A stretch of DNA of 64,000 nucleotides from Microvirga splendida (GCF_016427565.1 NZ_JAELXT010000003.1:186001-250000); one strand, 5' to 3'. Positions 1 through 7,889 are shown, counted from the first letter of the stretch. The notes: a model not told the origin generated them from the sequence alone. Made by a program: numbers and translations.

Positions 1-199
1 GGTTCGCGGCCGCCAGGAGATTGGTCGAGAAGCCCTGGCCGCACCCAAGCTCGCAATAGGTGAGTGCAGAAGAGCCAAGATCCGGTGCCTGCACGCCCTG
101 CAGGAGTGTTAGAAAGCCGAGAAGGCTCGGCGTCAGCTCCTGGTAGAAACCATGGGTATACTCGACGTCGACGACATACCCTGCTGACCAATTCGCCAT
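1..199 (-). CDS. Class I SAM-dependent methyltransferase, N-terminal part (runs off the left edge)
   Basis: Reading the minus strand from an ATG at 199 gives an uninterrupted frame to the window edge. It starts MANWSAGYVVDVEYTHGFYQ and contains ELGCGQGFSTNLL, which is the glycine-rich SAM-binding motif I of class I methyltransferases. The next upstream in-frame stop is close behind the ATG and no other ATG, GTG or TTG lies between them, so the start is fairly firm, although no strong ribosome binding site is visible. Only about 66 residues are present. The substrate cannot be told from this part. Confidence 0.75.
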   Translation of the reverse strand, partial: MANWSAGYVVDVEYTHGFYQELTPSLLGFLTLLQGVQAPDLGSSALTYCELGCGQGFSTNLLAAAN

Positions 200-333
200 G
201 ACAATACCCCGGCTGCCTTCGAGATACTGCTTCAGCTCGTCGAAGGCACTGAAAAGTTATAAAATAACTCTATGTCAGGTGCCCGTATCGAGATCAATCC
301 TTTTCTGGCGACAGAAAACGGCTGTGGTTAAGC

Positions 334-711
334 CTAATGATCCCCGTGCGAGACGCGCACGTCACGGGGGCTGTTGAGGATTTCGAGCAGGCTCTGGGCG
401 ATATGCCTCGCTTCGTCGTCCTTCAGACGAAGCAGGAAAGGCGGCATCAAGCCCGCCTGAAGAGCCACCACGGCCATCCCGTGCTCATCCATGCCGACAT
501 CGATGGTCTGGGAGGTCACATCCACCAGTTCCTCCGGCATCTCCTCGCCCTCCTCGCCGACGTTCTCGCCGATGGCGGTGAGGAGCTGGCTCACGGCCCT
601 CACGAGCGAGCGGGCGGCCTGGGGATCCATGACCACGGCCGTGGATTGTTCGCCCTTCTGGAACGCCAGCTGGATGTTGTCGCCTTCGAGCGTAACGGAG
701 ATGCCTGCCAT
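334..711 (-). CDS. Conserved hypothetical protein, about 125 residues
   Basis: I do not recognise a named family. The protein starts MAGISVTLEGDNIQLAF and is acidic, with a Gly/Glu-rich middle (GENVGEEGEEMPEE) and a C-terminal part that looks like alternating strand and helix. No signal peptide or membrane segment is visible. I chose the ATG at 711 because AGGA lies five bases before it; an in-frame start at 759 would add 16 residues of weak character (MSVSGHHMEG...). It stands alone between the methyltransferase fragment and the BON protein, both also on the minus strand. Confidence 0.6.
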   Translation of the reverse strand: MAGISVTLEGDNIQLAFQKGEQSTAVVMDPQAARSLVRAVSQLLTAIGENVGEEGEEMPEELVDVTSQTIDVGMDEHGMAVVALQAGLMPPFLLRLKDDEARHIAQSLLEILNSPRDVRVSHGDH

Positions 712-855
712 CGATGTCCTCGTCCTTGTCCCTTCCATATGGTGTCCCGACACGCTCATGGAAAGTCAAAGGCCTTGGTACGACGGATGCGCCTCATCCC
801 CAAGGGAGGAAGCGCATCCTGGTAAACCGGCGGGCGGAGGGCGGATCGGAAGGTG

Positions 856-1701
856 TCAGCCGCCGCTGCCCGACGTTCCGCCGGTCCTGCGGCGACTTGG
901 GGTCGTGGTCGGATTCCCGACACTGCCCGCTCCCGCCGCCCCGGCACCGGACATCATGGTGCCGGCAATGCCTGCATCGGCCGCCTGCTGAATGCGAAGG
1001 TTGTTCTGCACGTGGGTGACGCCGGAGACGGATTCGGCAATGTCCTCTGCGTGCCGCTTCTCAAAGCGGCTGTTGGCCGTGCCGGTGAGGGTGACCTCCC
1101 GGTTCTCCACCCTCACGTCGATCTCGGAGGCGTCGACGTGCGGATCCTCCGTCAGGCGGTCGTTCACGTCCTCGAGGATGCGGGCGTCGGAGCGCTGGTA
1201 GCCCTTCGGCCCGCGGCCGCGATGCTGGCCGGCCTCGCGCATGTCGCGGTCGCGGCGGCGCTCCGCGTCGTCATCCCCGAACCAGGACCGCACCTCGTCG
1301 CCGGCCCGATCCATGAAGCCGCGGTCCTCGTGGTAGTCGCGAGAGCCGCGGCCGAAGCTCTCCGAGCCGGAGCGGTCGCGCCCGTAGCGGTCCTGCCCGA
1401 ACCGGTCCGGGTCGTGCCGGCGGTCCGTATCGAACAGGGGATGTCCGGATCCCCGGTTGTCGCCGACCACGTCGTGCCAGTCGAGGGCCGATCCGCCGGT
1501 GCCGTAGCCGGCCGAGTCTCCGAAGTCGCGCTCGCGGCCGCGCCCATACCCTTCATCCGAATTGGAGCTTCGGCCCGAACCGGCGTTCCGGTCGTAGCCG
1601 GCGCTGCGGTTGCCGAAGCCGCGGCGGGCGATGTATCCGTCGTCCTCGCGGTCCTGCCAGTCGGAAGCCCTGTTTCCGTAGCGGTTGCGATCATTGGCCA
1701 T
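856..1701 (-). CDS. BON-domain protein with long low-complexity N-terminus
   Basis: About 281 residues. The first 135 or so are rich in Gly, Arg, Asp, Ser and Tyr (MANDRNRYGNRASDWQDRED and following) and look disordered. A short RSWFGDDDAERRRDRDM segment follows, and residues about 171-237 form a BON domain, with DARILEDVNDRLTEDPHVDA, then VENREVTLTGTANSRFEKRH. The tail is Gly/Thr/Ser-rich. BON domains are small folds found in envelope and osmotic-stress proteins such as OsmY and usually bind membranes or ligands. The start at 1701 has a GGAGGAG ribosome binding site; an upstream in-frame ATG at 1770 lacks one. No signal peptide is evident. A good EcfG-type promoter lies 60-80 bases upstream, so general stress control is likely. 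Confidence 0.85.
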   Translation of the reverse strand: MANDRNRYGNRASDWQDREDDGYIARRGFGNRSAGYDRNAGSGRSSNSDEGYGRGRERDFGDSAGYGTGGSALDWHDVVGDNRGSGHPLFDTDRRHDPDRFGQDRYGRDRSGSESFGRGSRDYHEDRGFMDRAGDEVRSWFGDDDAERRRDRDMREAGQHRGRGPKGYQRSDARILEDVNDRLTEDPHVDASEIDVRVENREVTLTGTANSRFEKRHAEDIAESVSGVTHVQNNLRIQQAADAGIAGTMMSGAGAAGAGSVGNPTTTPSRRRTGGTSGSGG

Positions 1702-1758
1702 GATAGCGCTCCTCCTTGCTGTCGTCCGGGGCCCTTGAGGGCCCGCCCTCGCGCAAAC

Positions 1759-1783
1759 AACGTGAGGCACGGGGCTCTGTTCC
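1759..1783 (-). promoter_or_regulatory. EcfG-type general stress promoter before the BON gene
   Basis: On the minus strand GGAAC (1783-1779) is followed after 16 bases by CGTT (1762-1759). This is the alphaproteobacterial EcfG consensus GGAAC-N16/17-CGTT. It points at the BON gene starting at 1701, and the spacing is the same as in the site before nepR. Confidence 0.7.
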
Positions 1784-1891
1784 TAGTGGCCGGAGGAGCG
1801 TCGCGGGGCCTGTTTTTGCCGCTCCGCTTGAACGGTCCCGGTGCAATCGCATTGAGAGGGTGGAACCCTTCAACGGCAATCGAGGTCAACG

Positions 1892-2146
1892 ATGGCGGAT
1901 CTGTCCGGATTGAGCGACGAGGCGCTGGCGGTCTTCGCCTTCGCGGCCTATCACCAACTGTCGAGCGGCCAGATGGTGCGCAGCGTGGTGCAGAAGGACG
2001 GTGTCGGCCACAAGGCGAGCGACCCTGCCGTTGAGGAATTGAAGGGCCGCGGCCTCATCGAGGCCGACGGCAGCGAGATCCGCTTCACGCCGCAAGGCGA
2101 GGAGGCTCTCCAGGGGGTGATTTCCGGCATCCGGGGCAGCCGCTGA
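1892..2146 (+). CDS. Small hypothetical protein, possibly winged-helix-like
   Basis: 84 residues, starting MADLSGLSDEALAVFAFAAY and ending GVISGIRGSR. The helices and the segment DPAVEELKGRGLIEADGSEI followed by RFTPQGEEAL resemble the recognition helix and wing of MarR-like winged-helix proteins (LKGRGLI...FTPQGEEAL), but the protein is too short for a full MarR domain. The start follows GAGGTCAACG. It is divergent from the BON gene. Function is not known to me. Confidence 0.65.
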   Translation: MADLSGLSDEALAVFAFAAYHQLSSGQMVRSVVQKDGVGHKASDPAVEELKGRGLIEADGSEIRFTPQGEEALQGVISGIRGSR

Positions 2147-2370
2147 CGGCCGGTTCACAGATAGCGGCGACCGGGGACGGGCCATGGGCCTTTGCCTTGC
2201 ATTTGCCCCATCCGTACCCTACGTAGTTCTCATCGACATTTGGCCGGACGACTGGGCTTCCCGCTTTGGCACTGCCGGGCGCACGTTCCTTGCTCTACCA
2301 TCTATCGACTAACGGGTGACTGGCCTTAAGCTCTCATCCACGTGCAAACGACAGTGAAAAGGAATTCCCC

Positions 2371-2580
2371 ATGGAACAGGGAACCGTGAAGTGGTACAAT
2401 GAAACCAAGGGTTATGGTTTCATCCAGCCCGACAACGGCGGCAAGGATGTGTTCGTTCATGCCACGGCGCTCGAGCGTGCCGGCATGCGCGGCTTGCAGG
2501 AAGGCCAGAAGATCTCCTATGAGCTTCAGACCGACCAGCGCACCGGCCGCGCTTCTGCAGTGAACCTGCAGAACGCCTAA
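2371..2580 (+). CDS. cspA: Cold-shock protein, CspA family
   Basis: 69 residues covering one complete cold-shock domain. The RNA-binding motifs are present as KGYGFIQPDN (RNP1-like) and DVFVHATAL (RNP2-like), and the protein starts MEQGTVKWYNETKGYGF. Family members bind single-stranded RNA and DNA and act as RNA chaperones. The ATG is preceded by AAGGAATTCCCC. About 220 non-coding bases lie upstream, consistent with the long untranslated leader usual in csp genes. A strong hairpin follows the stop codon, and infA comes next on the same strand. Which of the several alphaproteobacterial Csp paralogues this is cannot be decided. Confidence 0.95.
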   Translation: MEQGTVKWYNETKGYGFIQPDNGGKDVFVHATALERAGMRGLQEGQKISYELQTDQRTGRASAVNLQNA

Positions 2581-2592
2581 GGTTTCATGCCG

Positions 2593-2615
2593 GAGGACGT
2601 GCCCCGCACGTCCTC
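2593..2615 (+). terminator. Hairpin after the csp gene
   Basis: A perfect 10-bp stem, GAGGACGTGC and GCACGTCCTC, encloses a CCC loop just after the csp stop codon. No T-run follows directly; a T6 run occurs at 2648-2653 after a weaker GCCG/CGGC stem. It may be a transcript-stabilising or partial termination hairpin before infA. Confidence 0.55.
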
Positions 2616-2673
2616 TCGCATATTGGCCGTTCCGGTTCAGGGGCGGCTTTTTTGTTATGAGGAAAGGCTTTGC

Positions 2674-2955
2674 ATGGCAAAGGAAGAACTGATCACCTTT
2701 GAAGGACTTGTGACCGAAATCCTGCCCGATGCGCGCTACCGCGTGCAGCTCGACAACGGGCACGAGGTCATCGCGTATACGGCCGGCAAGATGAAGAAGA
2801 ACCGTATCAAGACGCTCGCCGGCGACCGCGTGACCGTCGAGATGTCGCCCTACGATCTGGAGAAGGGCCGCCTCATCTTCCGTCACAAGGACTCGGGTGC
2901 CTCTTCCGGTCCGCGCCCGCCGCAGCGCGGCAACCAGCAGTTCCGGCGTCGCTAA
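2674..2955 (+). CDS. infA: Translation initiation factor IF-1
   Basis: 93 residues. The S1/OB-fold is intact: [20 protein letters not shown], then [20 protein letters not shown] and [21 protein letters not shown] basic low-complexity tail ([15 protein letters not shown]) extends it beyond the usual 72 residues, as is common in this group of bacteria. IF-1 binds the 30S A site during initiation. The ATG at 2674 has AGGAAAGGC before it and begins at the conserved family N-terminus; the in-frame start at 2587 would add 29 residues unlike any IF-1 and lies inside the csp hairpin. Transcription may come partly from the csp promoter. Confidence 0.96.
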   Translation: MAKEELITFEGLVTEILPDARYRVQLDNGHEVIAYTAGKMKKNRIKTLAGDRVTVEMSPYDLEKGRLIFRHKDSGASSGPRPPQRGNQQFRRR

Positions 2956-3023
2956 ATCGGTTGGCGCCCCGCGAGGCAGCGCCAATCGTTCGAAGGCCGT
3001 TGACGGCCGCTTGAGATCCGTTG

Positions 3024-3572
3024 TCAGGCGACCGCGTGCATCGCCGAGAGGGTGACGCGGTCCGGGCCGAGATCCTCCTCCATGTCGGTGAGGTGCATCA
3101 GCTCGGCGAGCCGGTTGCGGGCCCGGTTGACGCGGCTCTTGATCGTGCCGACCGCGCAGCCGCAGATCTCCGCCGCCTGCTCGTAGGAGAAGCCCGAGGC
3201 GCCCACCAGCAGCAGCGCCTCGCGCTGGTCGTGGGGGAGGCAGGCCAGGGCCTTCTGCAGATCCTCGAAATCGAGATGGGGCAACTGGTCGGGCTGCACC
3301 GAGAGGGCGGCCGCGTACTTGCCGTCCGCATCCTCCACCTCCCGGCGGCGCTTGCGGTATTCGGAATGGAACAGGTTGCGCAGGATGGTGAAGAGCCAGG
3401 CCTGCATGTTGGTGCCGGGCTGGAAGCGGTCGATGTTGGCGATCGCCCGCATCAGGGTCTCCTGCACAAGGTCGTCGGCGCGATCCACGTTGTTCGTGAG
3501 CGAGATGGCGAAGGCGCGCAGGTTGGGCGTCGCCTTGAGCATGGAGTCGCGAAGACTGGTGTCGATACTCAT
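3024..3572 (-). CDS. ecfG: EcfG-type ECF sigma factor of the general stress response
   Basis: 182 residues with sigma region 2 (NVDRADDLVQETLMRAIANI, then AWLFTILRNLFHSEYRKRRR) and region 4 (LPHDQREALLLVGASGFSYE, then AVGTIKSRVNRARNRL). It lies immediately downstream of nepR, with which its start overlaps in an ATGA, so the two are probably translationally coupled. This gene pair is the hallmark of the alphaproteobacterial general stress response, in which EcfG directs RNA polymerase to GGAAC-N16/17-CGTT promoters and is held by NepR until PhyR is phosphorylated. An in-frame start at 3878 exists but would run through nepR. PhyR is not in this window. Confidence 0.93.
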   Translation of the reverse strand: MSIDTSLRDSMLKATPNLRAFAISLTNNVDRADDLVQETLMRAIANIDRFQPGTNMQAWLFTILRNLFHSEYRKRRREVEDADGKYAAALSVQPDQLPHLDFEDLQKALACLPHDQREALLLVGASGFSYEQAAEICGCAVGTIKSRVNRARNRLAELMHLTDMEEDLGPDRVTLSAMHAVA

Positions 3573-3811
3573 GACTGCTGCTTCTCCGGCTTGCGCTCGT
3601 CCAGCCGATTGATGATCTCGATGAACCGGTCCGGCACCGGCTGCTCGCCGAGCGCCAGGGTCTCGTAGAACTGGCGCAGCCGCTGGCCGATCTGGGCCTG
3701 CACCGAGCGGCTGAGCGCTGGGGATGACCCGTGAAGGCCAGGAACGCTCTCTGTGTCTTCGTTGCGCATGATGTTCGGATTCTTCTTCTGCATCGGGTTG
3801 TCCTGAACCAT
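3569..3811 (-). CDS. nepR: NepR anti-sigma factor
   Basis: 80 residues. The conserved core QAQIGQRLRQFYETLALGEQ followed by PVPDRFIEIINRLDERKP is the two-helix NepR domain that grips the sigma factor. NepR sequesters EcfG and is itself removed by phosphorylated PhyR under stress. The stop overlaps the ecfG start by four bases. The start may be the ATG at 3811, with GGGAGG some 13 bases away, or the ATG six codons later, which has AGGA at a better distance. A consensus EcfG promoter lies 60-85 bases upstream, indicating autoregulation. Confidence 0.92.
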   Translation of the reverse strand: MVQDNPMQKKNPNIMRNEDTESVPGLHGSSPALSRSVQAQIGQRLRQFYETLALGEQPVPDRFIEIINRLDERKPEKQQS

Positions 3812-3870
3812 CGGGGATTGACGGCCTCCCGAGGGGGCGCGTGAAGGCCGCCCCCAACCGCCAGGGAGGT

Positions 3871-3895
3871 AACGTCAAGCCGTTGTGAACGTTCC
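3871..3895 (-). promoter_or_regulatory. EcfG-type promoter before nepR-ecfG
   Basis: On the minus strand GGAAC (3895-3891) is followed after 16 bases by CGTT (3874-3871). It reads into nepR-ecfG and fits the known autoregulation of this operon. Confidence 0.8.
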
Positions 3896-3954
3896 GCCCG
3901 GGAACCTACCCCTTCGGTGCTCATCCACAGGCAAAAACGGGGCTCATGGAGACG

Positions 3955-3980
3955 GGAACCTTTTCCCGAACGGCCAAGTT
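3955..3980 (+). promoter_or_regulatory. Possible EcfG-type promoter before the DUF3309 gene
   Basis: GGAAC (3955-3959) and AGTT (3977-3980) are 17 bases apart, about 57 bases before the ATG at 4037. The -10 element differs from CGTT in its first base, so this is only a candidate. Confidence 0.35.
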
Positions 3981-4036
3981 TCTTCACCCATGAAGCGCGG
4001 CCGTTCCGAAGGCCCGCAATCGAAGGAGACCTCCTT

Positions 4037-4195
4037 ATGGGTATCGGCACCATCCTGCTCATTCTCGTGATCCTGCTGCTCATCGGCGTCGTCCCGGCCT
4101 GGCCGCACAGCCGCGGCTGGGGCTACGGGCCGAGCGGCCTCATCGGCCTCGTCCTCGTCATCCTCATCGTCCTGCTGCTGCTGGGACGGCTCTGA
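4037..4195 (+). CDS. DUF3309 family small membrane protein
   Basis: 52 residues: two hydrophobic segments (ILLILVILLLIGVVPAW and GLIGLVLVILIVLLLLGRL) flank the conserved hydrophilic centre PHSRGWGYGPSG. This is the DUF3309 pattern, a family of very short inner-membrane proteins that often belong to the general stress regulon in rhizobia. The ATG at 4037 has GAAGGAGAC before it. An upstream in-frame start at 3917 would add 40 residues of poor quality. It is divergent from nepR-ecfG. Confidence 0.88.
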   Translation: MGIGTILLILVILLLIGVVPAWPHSRGWGYGPSGLIGLVLVILIVLLLLGRL

Positions 4196-4386
4196 GCCCG
4201 ACACGAGCCTGATCGAACCCGATGGCCGGGCGCTCCCCGGCCATTCGCCTGCCATCCAGCGACCAAACGGCCCAGCGGGCCGAAAACCCTCGCCAGCCTG
4301 CCGAAACGTGATATCGAAGGGGCGGCGGACAATGCTCCGCTTCATTGTTGAACAGCCTGTTTGAAATCGAAGACTGAAGGTTGGAA

Positions 4387-5037
4387 ATGGCAAGATATTT
4401 CGGGGGCCGAGGGGCCGACGTGCTGCGCGGCGGCATGGGGACGGATCTCATCAAGGGCTATAACGGCAACGACCGCATTTACGGCGGGGCCGGCAACAAC
4501 ACCATCGACGGCGGCGACGGCCACGACCGGCTCTGGGGCGGCGCGGGCGACGACCGGCTGACCGGCGGCAACGGCCGCGACCGGATCTGGGCCAATGCGG
4601 GCAACGACACGGTCGATGCGGGCGCGGGCCACGACATCGTCTTCGCCGGAGCGGGCGACGACAGCATCGACGGCGGCACCGGGGCCGACGTCCTCCAGGG
4701 CGGCGCGGGCCACGACACGGTGCTCGGCGGCGCCGGCTTCGACATGATCTTCGCGGGCGACGGCAACGACGTGGTCAACGGCGGCGCCGGCACGGACTTC
4801 CTGCGCGGCGGCCTGGGCCAGGACAGCTTCGCCTTCGACGTGAATTTCGGCCGCGACCGCATCCGCGACTTCAGCCAGGCCGACGACCTCCTCGACCTGC
4901 GCAACACGGACGTGACCGCCTTCGAGCAGCTGAAGATCGCCATCAAGGGCGGCGCCACCGTGGTGGACACCGGCACCGGCACCATCGTGCTCCAGGGCTT
5001 CAAGGGCACGCTCACGGCGGACGACTTCCTGTTCTGA
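4387..5037 (+). CDS. RTX (hemolysin-type) calcium-binding repeat protein
   Basis: 216 residues. Residues about 5-150 are an unbroken series of nonapeptide repeats of the GGxGxDxhx type (GGAGDDRLTGGNGRDRIWAN and GGAGFDMIFAGDGNDVVNGG are examples). The C-terminal 65 residues (DSFAFDVNFGRDRIRDFSQA, then TIVLQGFKGTLTADDFLF) look like the export signal of type I secreted proteins. Such repeats fold into a calcium-bound parallel beta-roll outside the cell. No catalytic domain is present. The ATG at 4387 is preferred to the TTG at 4381. A strong terminator follows. No type I transporter gene is nearby. Confidence 0.9.
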   Translation: MARYFGGRGADVLRGGMGTDLIKGYNGNDRIYGGAGNNTIDGGDGHDRLWGGAGDDRLTGGNGRDRIWANAGNDTVDAGAGHDIVFAGAGDDSIDGGTGADVLQGGAGHDTVLGGAGFDMIFAGDGNDVVNGGAGTDFLRGGLGQDSFAFDVNFGRDRIRDFSQADDLLDLRNTDVTAFEQLKIAIKGGATVVDTGTGTIVLQGFKGTLTADDFLF

Positions 5038-5065
5038 GGCAGCCTTCGCAGATGGATGAGTGAGA

Positions 5066-5089
5066 GGGCGGCCGCAAGCCGCCCTTTTT
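5066..5089 (+). terminator. Rho-independent terminator of the RTX gene
   Basis: Stem GGGCGGC and GCCGCCC with loop CGCAA, followed by five T residues (5085-5089), 28 bases after the RTX stop codon. Confidence 0.85.
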
Positions 5090-5208
5090 CTTGGCCCGCG
5101 ACAGGCGCGACGCCGGCCGGGCGCCCGGCGCCGCAGGGCTGCGGCCCGGCCCGGACGGGTCGCCGGTCCCGAGAGGGGCGGGCCGTCGGCGTCCAGGGCC
5201 AGGGGCGG

Positions 5209-5280
5209 CATCCCCGTGGGGATCGCCATCCCCGTTGGGATCGCTATCCCCGTTGGGATCGACATCCCTGTCAGGGCTCC
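5209..5280. repeat. Four tandem 18-bp units, each with an internal palindrome
   Basis: Units begin at 5209, 5227, 5245 and 5263. The consensus is CATCCCCGTTGGGATCGC; the last unit is more diverged. Each unit contains ATCCCCGTTGGGAT, which can pair with itself. The array lies between the convergent RTX gene and the Cys-rich gene and has no clear coding role. Confidence 0.75.
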
Positions 5281-5293
5281 ATGACGGTCGAAG

Positions 5294-5560
5294 CTACGTG
5301 GAGGCCGGCCGGGCCTTGGCCCGCCGGCGCTGCTCGTACCAATAGGCCCGGTACTCGTCGAGCTCGCAGCGGACCGCATCGGCGAAGAGGTGGCGCTGCT
5401 GCAGGTAGCAGGGCGGGCCGAACCCGCCCTGGCAGCCCTCATGCCAGCGGCAGGTGCGCCGGCGGCAGAGCCGGTGCGCCCTGAGCAGGTTGGACAGGCG
5501 GATCAGGGTATCGTCGAAATCGGGCATGTCGAACAGGGGAAGGTCTTCGTCGTCGATCAT
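5294..5560 (-). CDS. Small Cys-rich hypothetical protein
   Basis: 88 residues: MIDDEDLPLFDMPDFDDTLI, a helix RLSNLLRAHRLCRR, then CRWHEGCQGGFGPPCYLQQR and a basic tail. Four cysteines with a histidine (C..C-x2-H-x2-C..C) could form a small zinc site, but I do not recognise the family; similar small proteins occur widely in Methylobacteriaceae. The ATG at 5560 starts a plausible acidic N-terminus. An in-frame ATG at 5638 adds 26 low-quality residues. Confidence 0.6.
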   Translation of the reverse strand: MIDDEDLPLFDMPDFDDTLIRLSNLLRAHRLCRRRTCRWHEGCQGGFGPPCYLQQRHLFADAVRCELDEYRAYWYEQRRRAKARPAST

Positions 5561-6078
5561 GGCGGGTCTCTCGGGCAATGGTTGAGTCGGGAAAGGGAAT
5601 GAAGCAATCGGGGAGGAGTGCCCGGACGAACCGGGCACGGGCCATCGGCCCCGGGGCCGGTCAAGGCCCCGGGAGGGAAGGCAATCGAGGGTGGCGCGTT
5701 GGGCAGCCCGGCTCGATGATGTGGTGGTAAGTGAGAGCCGAACTGCTCATCACGCGCGGTTTGTTTCAGCGGACCTGGTCAAGCCAGGATCGGCCACCCG
5801 CGATCACAGGCGTGCGAGGCCTGCGGCGGGACCGCTCTCCGCCCCACTCTTGCGACGCCTCGCGAGCGCGCCCCTCGAAGGGCGGGGATGGGTTACGATA
5901 TAGCCCAGGTTAGGAGGATTGTCAAGAACAAAATGGGAACAATGCCGCAATCTCGCTCAAGCCGACTACTTCAGAGGAGAAACCCGGGAGGTTGGTGCGG
6001 ACGAGGCTGGTGAGTGCTTTGAGTAGGCATTCAAGAGGGCTTTTCCTATGCGGCCTCGCACTATGTTCTGACTAGAAA
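5561..6078. other. Non-coding stretch
   Basis: I see no convincing gene. It holds a strong hairpin, CCCGGGGCC (5650-5658) and GGCCCCGGG (5665-5673), in the leader of the Cys-rich gene. From about 5900 the composition becomes AT-richer, marking the edge of the accessory pair that follows. Confidence 0.5.
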
Positions 6079-7008
6079 TCAACCCAAATCTTTAAGAAAG
6101 AGAAGTTCGAATTTCTGGTCAATTTTCTCTGTTGCGTACACTGTGGTGCTAGTCTCTCTAATCCGAGCAATATATGTCTTACCCAATGTTAGCTCAGCGT
6201 CAGGAAAGAAATCGTCTGCCAAGTACCCGCGATAGTCACTGCCATTAGGAACAACGAAGTGGAATGAGCCGCTATTTAGGTCTCCACCAACTAGGAGCCC
6301 AATCGCGTCAATATCGCGGGTTTGTTCGTCAGATGTTGCCTCAATCAGATCAACAATTACTTCCATCTGTCGGCGGTTGATTATCTGGCCAAGCTGCTTT
6401 CCGTCTGATCGATTCCATCTAACGTCAGTAGCAAATCCACCTTCTATATTTGCTGCCGACCAGTCATGGAGTCGCTTCACAACGGCATTGCCTAGAGTAT
6501 GAGCAACATCTCTAACAGCAGAGCGGCTATCAATTTCCAAGATTTGGAATAGAGCATCTATTGAATTGTCTAGCTTGCCTTCGAAGAAGTCTCGCTCGCT
6601 GGTGGCGAGTAGCACCACTCCTAGTGAGCCACTATAGGAATATGCGAGTTCAAGAAGACTTTCATCCCAAGCTTCTTTGCCAATTCGAGTTCTCGCTTTA
6701 AGTCCATTTTTGAAGGAATCATAGATTTGGCTAAAAAGATTTTGGTATTCGAGGAGCGACTTAGAAACGTAAGGGAGCGCATAGCGCTCTGTTGCCTCTG
6801 GAAGCAAGCGATAATTGCAAATTTCTATTTGGTTGCGCTCGGCGACAACGTAAAGTTGCTCTTGTGCTTGGCGGGCTAGTTTGCGTTTTGCTGCCAAGTT
6901 GATCTGAATGGATGAGTCCTCTGGAGCGCGCGCCAAAGCGCTCTCCAATCTTGCGACGGAGGCGAAAGCGCGCCTAGCGCGATCAGCGACGAATGCGTAG
7001 TCCGACAT
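6079..7008 (-). CDS. Hypothetical protein paired with a nucleotidyltransferase-fold gene
   Basis: 309 residues, no family recognised. The N-terminal 100 residues are helical and charged (MSDYAFVADRARRAFASVAR and on). The middle contains ELAYSYSGSLGVVLLATSER, and the C-terminal 110 residues look mostly beta (GGDLNSGSFHFVVPNGSDY, LTLGKTYIARIRETSTTVYA). No signal peptide or membrane helix is evident. The start has GAGGGAAACGA before it and overlaps the end of the upstream gene by 26 bases, so the two are one operon. Both genes are visibly AT-richer than the flanks, which suggests horizontal transfer. A two-gene toxin-antitoxin or defence unit is possible but unproven. Confidence 0.6.
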   Translation of the reverse strand: MSDYAFVADRARRAFASVARLESALARAPEDSSIQINLAAKRKLARQAQEQLYVVAERNQIEICNYRLLPEATERYALPYVSKSLLEYQNLFSQIYDSFKNGLKARTRIGKEAWDESLLELAYSYSGSLGVVLLATSERDFFEGKLDNSIDALFQILEIDSRSAVRDVAHTLGNAVVKRLHDWSAANIEGGFATDVRWNRSDGKQLGQIINRRQMEVIVDLIEATSDEQTRDIDAIGLLVGGDLNSGSFHFVVPNGSDYRGYLADDFFPDAELTLGKTYIARIRETSTTVYATEKIDQKFELLFLKDLG

Positions 7009-7492
7009 TCGTTTCCCTCAGTCTCAAAACAGCAAGTCCCTTTAACCAGACTTCGCTGTGTTCAAGCCCAAATTGCTCTGCCCAAGTCTCGCGGTCGTCG
7101 ATCTCTGACCCAAAAAATTCATGATCACGAGGATACGCCACAAAGACAAAACTGTCTATTCCCTCAATATAAACAATGTCATTTGCTGCGTCAACAAGTT
7201 GTCTCTGCTCGGATGTTAGTGCTTCTGAAACATCAAAGCCGATTTTTACAACAATATCTACATCGCCCGGATCAGGTTTCTCAGTAAGAAAGCTTCCATC
7301 AATCCACATTTCACATGGGATTTCGGCAATCAAAAATTGCTGCACCATCTCTTCTACTTTGTGGAACTTGTGCTCGCGATCCCTATTTCCAGGGAAACGA
7401 GCGACACATAAGCCGTACAATTGCTCCAAGGTCAGGTAATGCCGACCAGGAGCGAGCAAAGGAGAGCGGTCGTACTTGTACCGAAGCCCCAT
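6983..7492 (-). CDS. Nucleotidyltransferase-fold protein (DUF6932-like)
   Basis: 169 residues. EMWIDGSFLTEKPDPGDVDI carries the signature of the polymerase-beta nucleotidyltransferase fold, GS-x(n)-DxD (here GDVDIVV), which binds metal and NTP. The rest is helical, with a conserved-looking ETWAEQFGLEHSEVWLKGLA near the end. Proteins with this layout are usually annotated as DUF6932 and often neighbour other small accessory genes. The downstream 309-residue gene overlaps its end. Low GC relative to the flanks indicates acquisition. Substrate unknown. Confidence 0.7.
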   Translation of the reverse strand: MGLRYKYDRSPLLAPGRHYLTLEQLYGLCVARFPGNRDREHKFHKVEEMVQQFLIAEIPCEMWIDGSFLTEKPDPGDVDIVVKIGFDVSEALTSEQRQLVDAANDIVYIEGIDSFVFVAYPRDHEFFGSEIDDRETWAEQFGLEHSEVWLKGLAVLRLRETNVGLRIRR

Positions 7493-7866
7493 AAGTCACC
7501 GGCGCGGCCGAGCGCTGCCGCGATAGGAAAATAGCGACTTGGCCTTAACGATTTATACCGGTGGGTACGAGAAGTGCAATATCCTCAGTTTCTCAATCAC
7601 TGGTGGATTGGCGTCTTGTAAGTAACTTAAAGATTGAGGGGTTTGACCGAGCTTGACCCTCCTCGCATGGAGAAGGCTTTATGCCCTTGCCGACCCAGAC
7701 TGGACCGTGTGGCTTGGCTCAGCGGGTCGGCCCTCGTGGTGGGGCGCTCATCGCGTGTTCCTCGAAGCTGCCGCAACAGGCGACTGTGGCCGTAATAGCG
7801 TTCGAGGCAGGGGCCTGATCCGAAGCGCTCTCCTTCGACCTCATGGACAGGCTTAGGCCGCGCGTC

Positions 7867-7889
7867 ATCCCCGGCCTTATACCGGGGAT
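7867..7889. repeat. REP-like hairpin, ATCCCCGG type
   Basis: ATCCCCGG and CCGGGGAT separated by CCTTATA. The same stem recurs at 27530-27552. Confidence 0.7.

Noticed and set aside
5209..5280. The tandem 18-bp array as a CRISPR
   Set aside because: Units are directly joined without unique spacers and no cas genes are present in the window.
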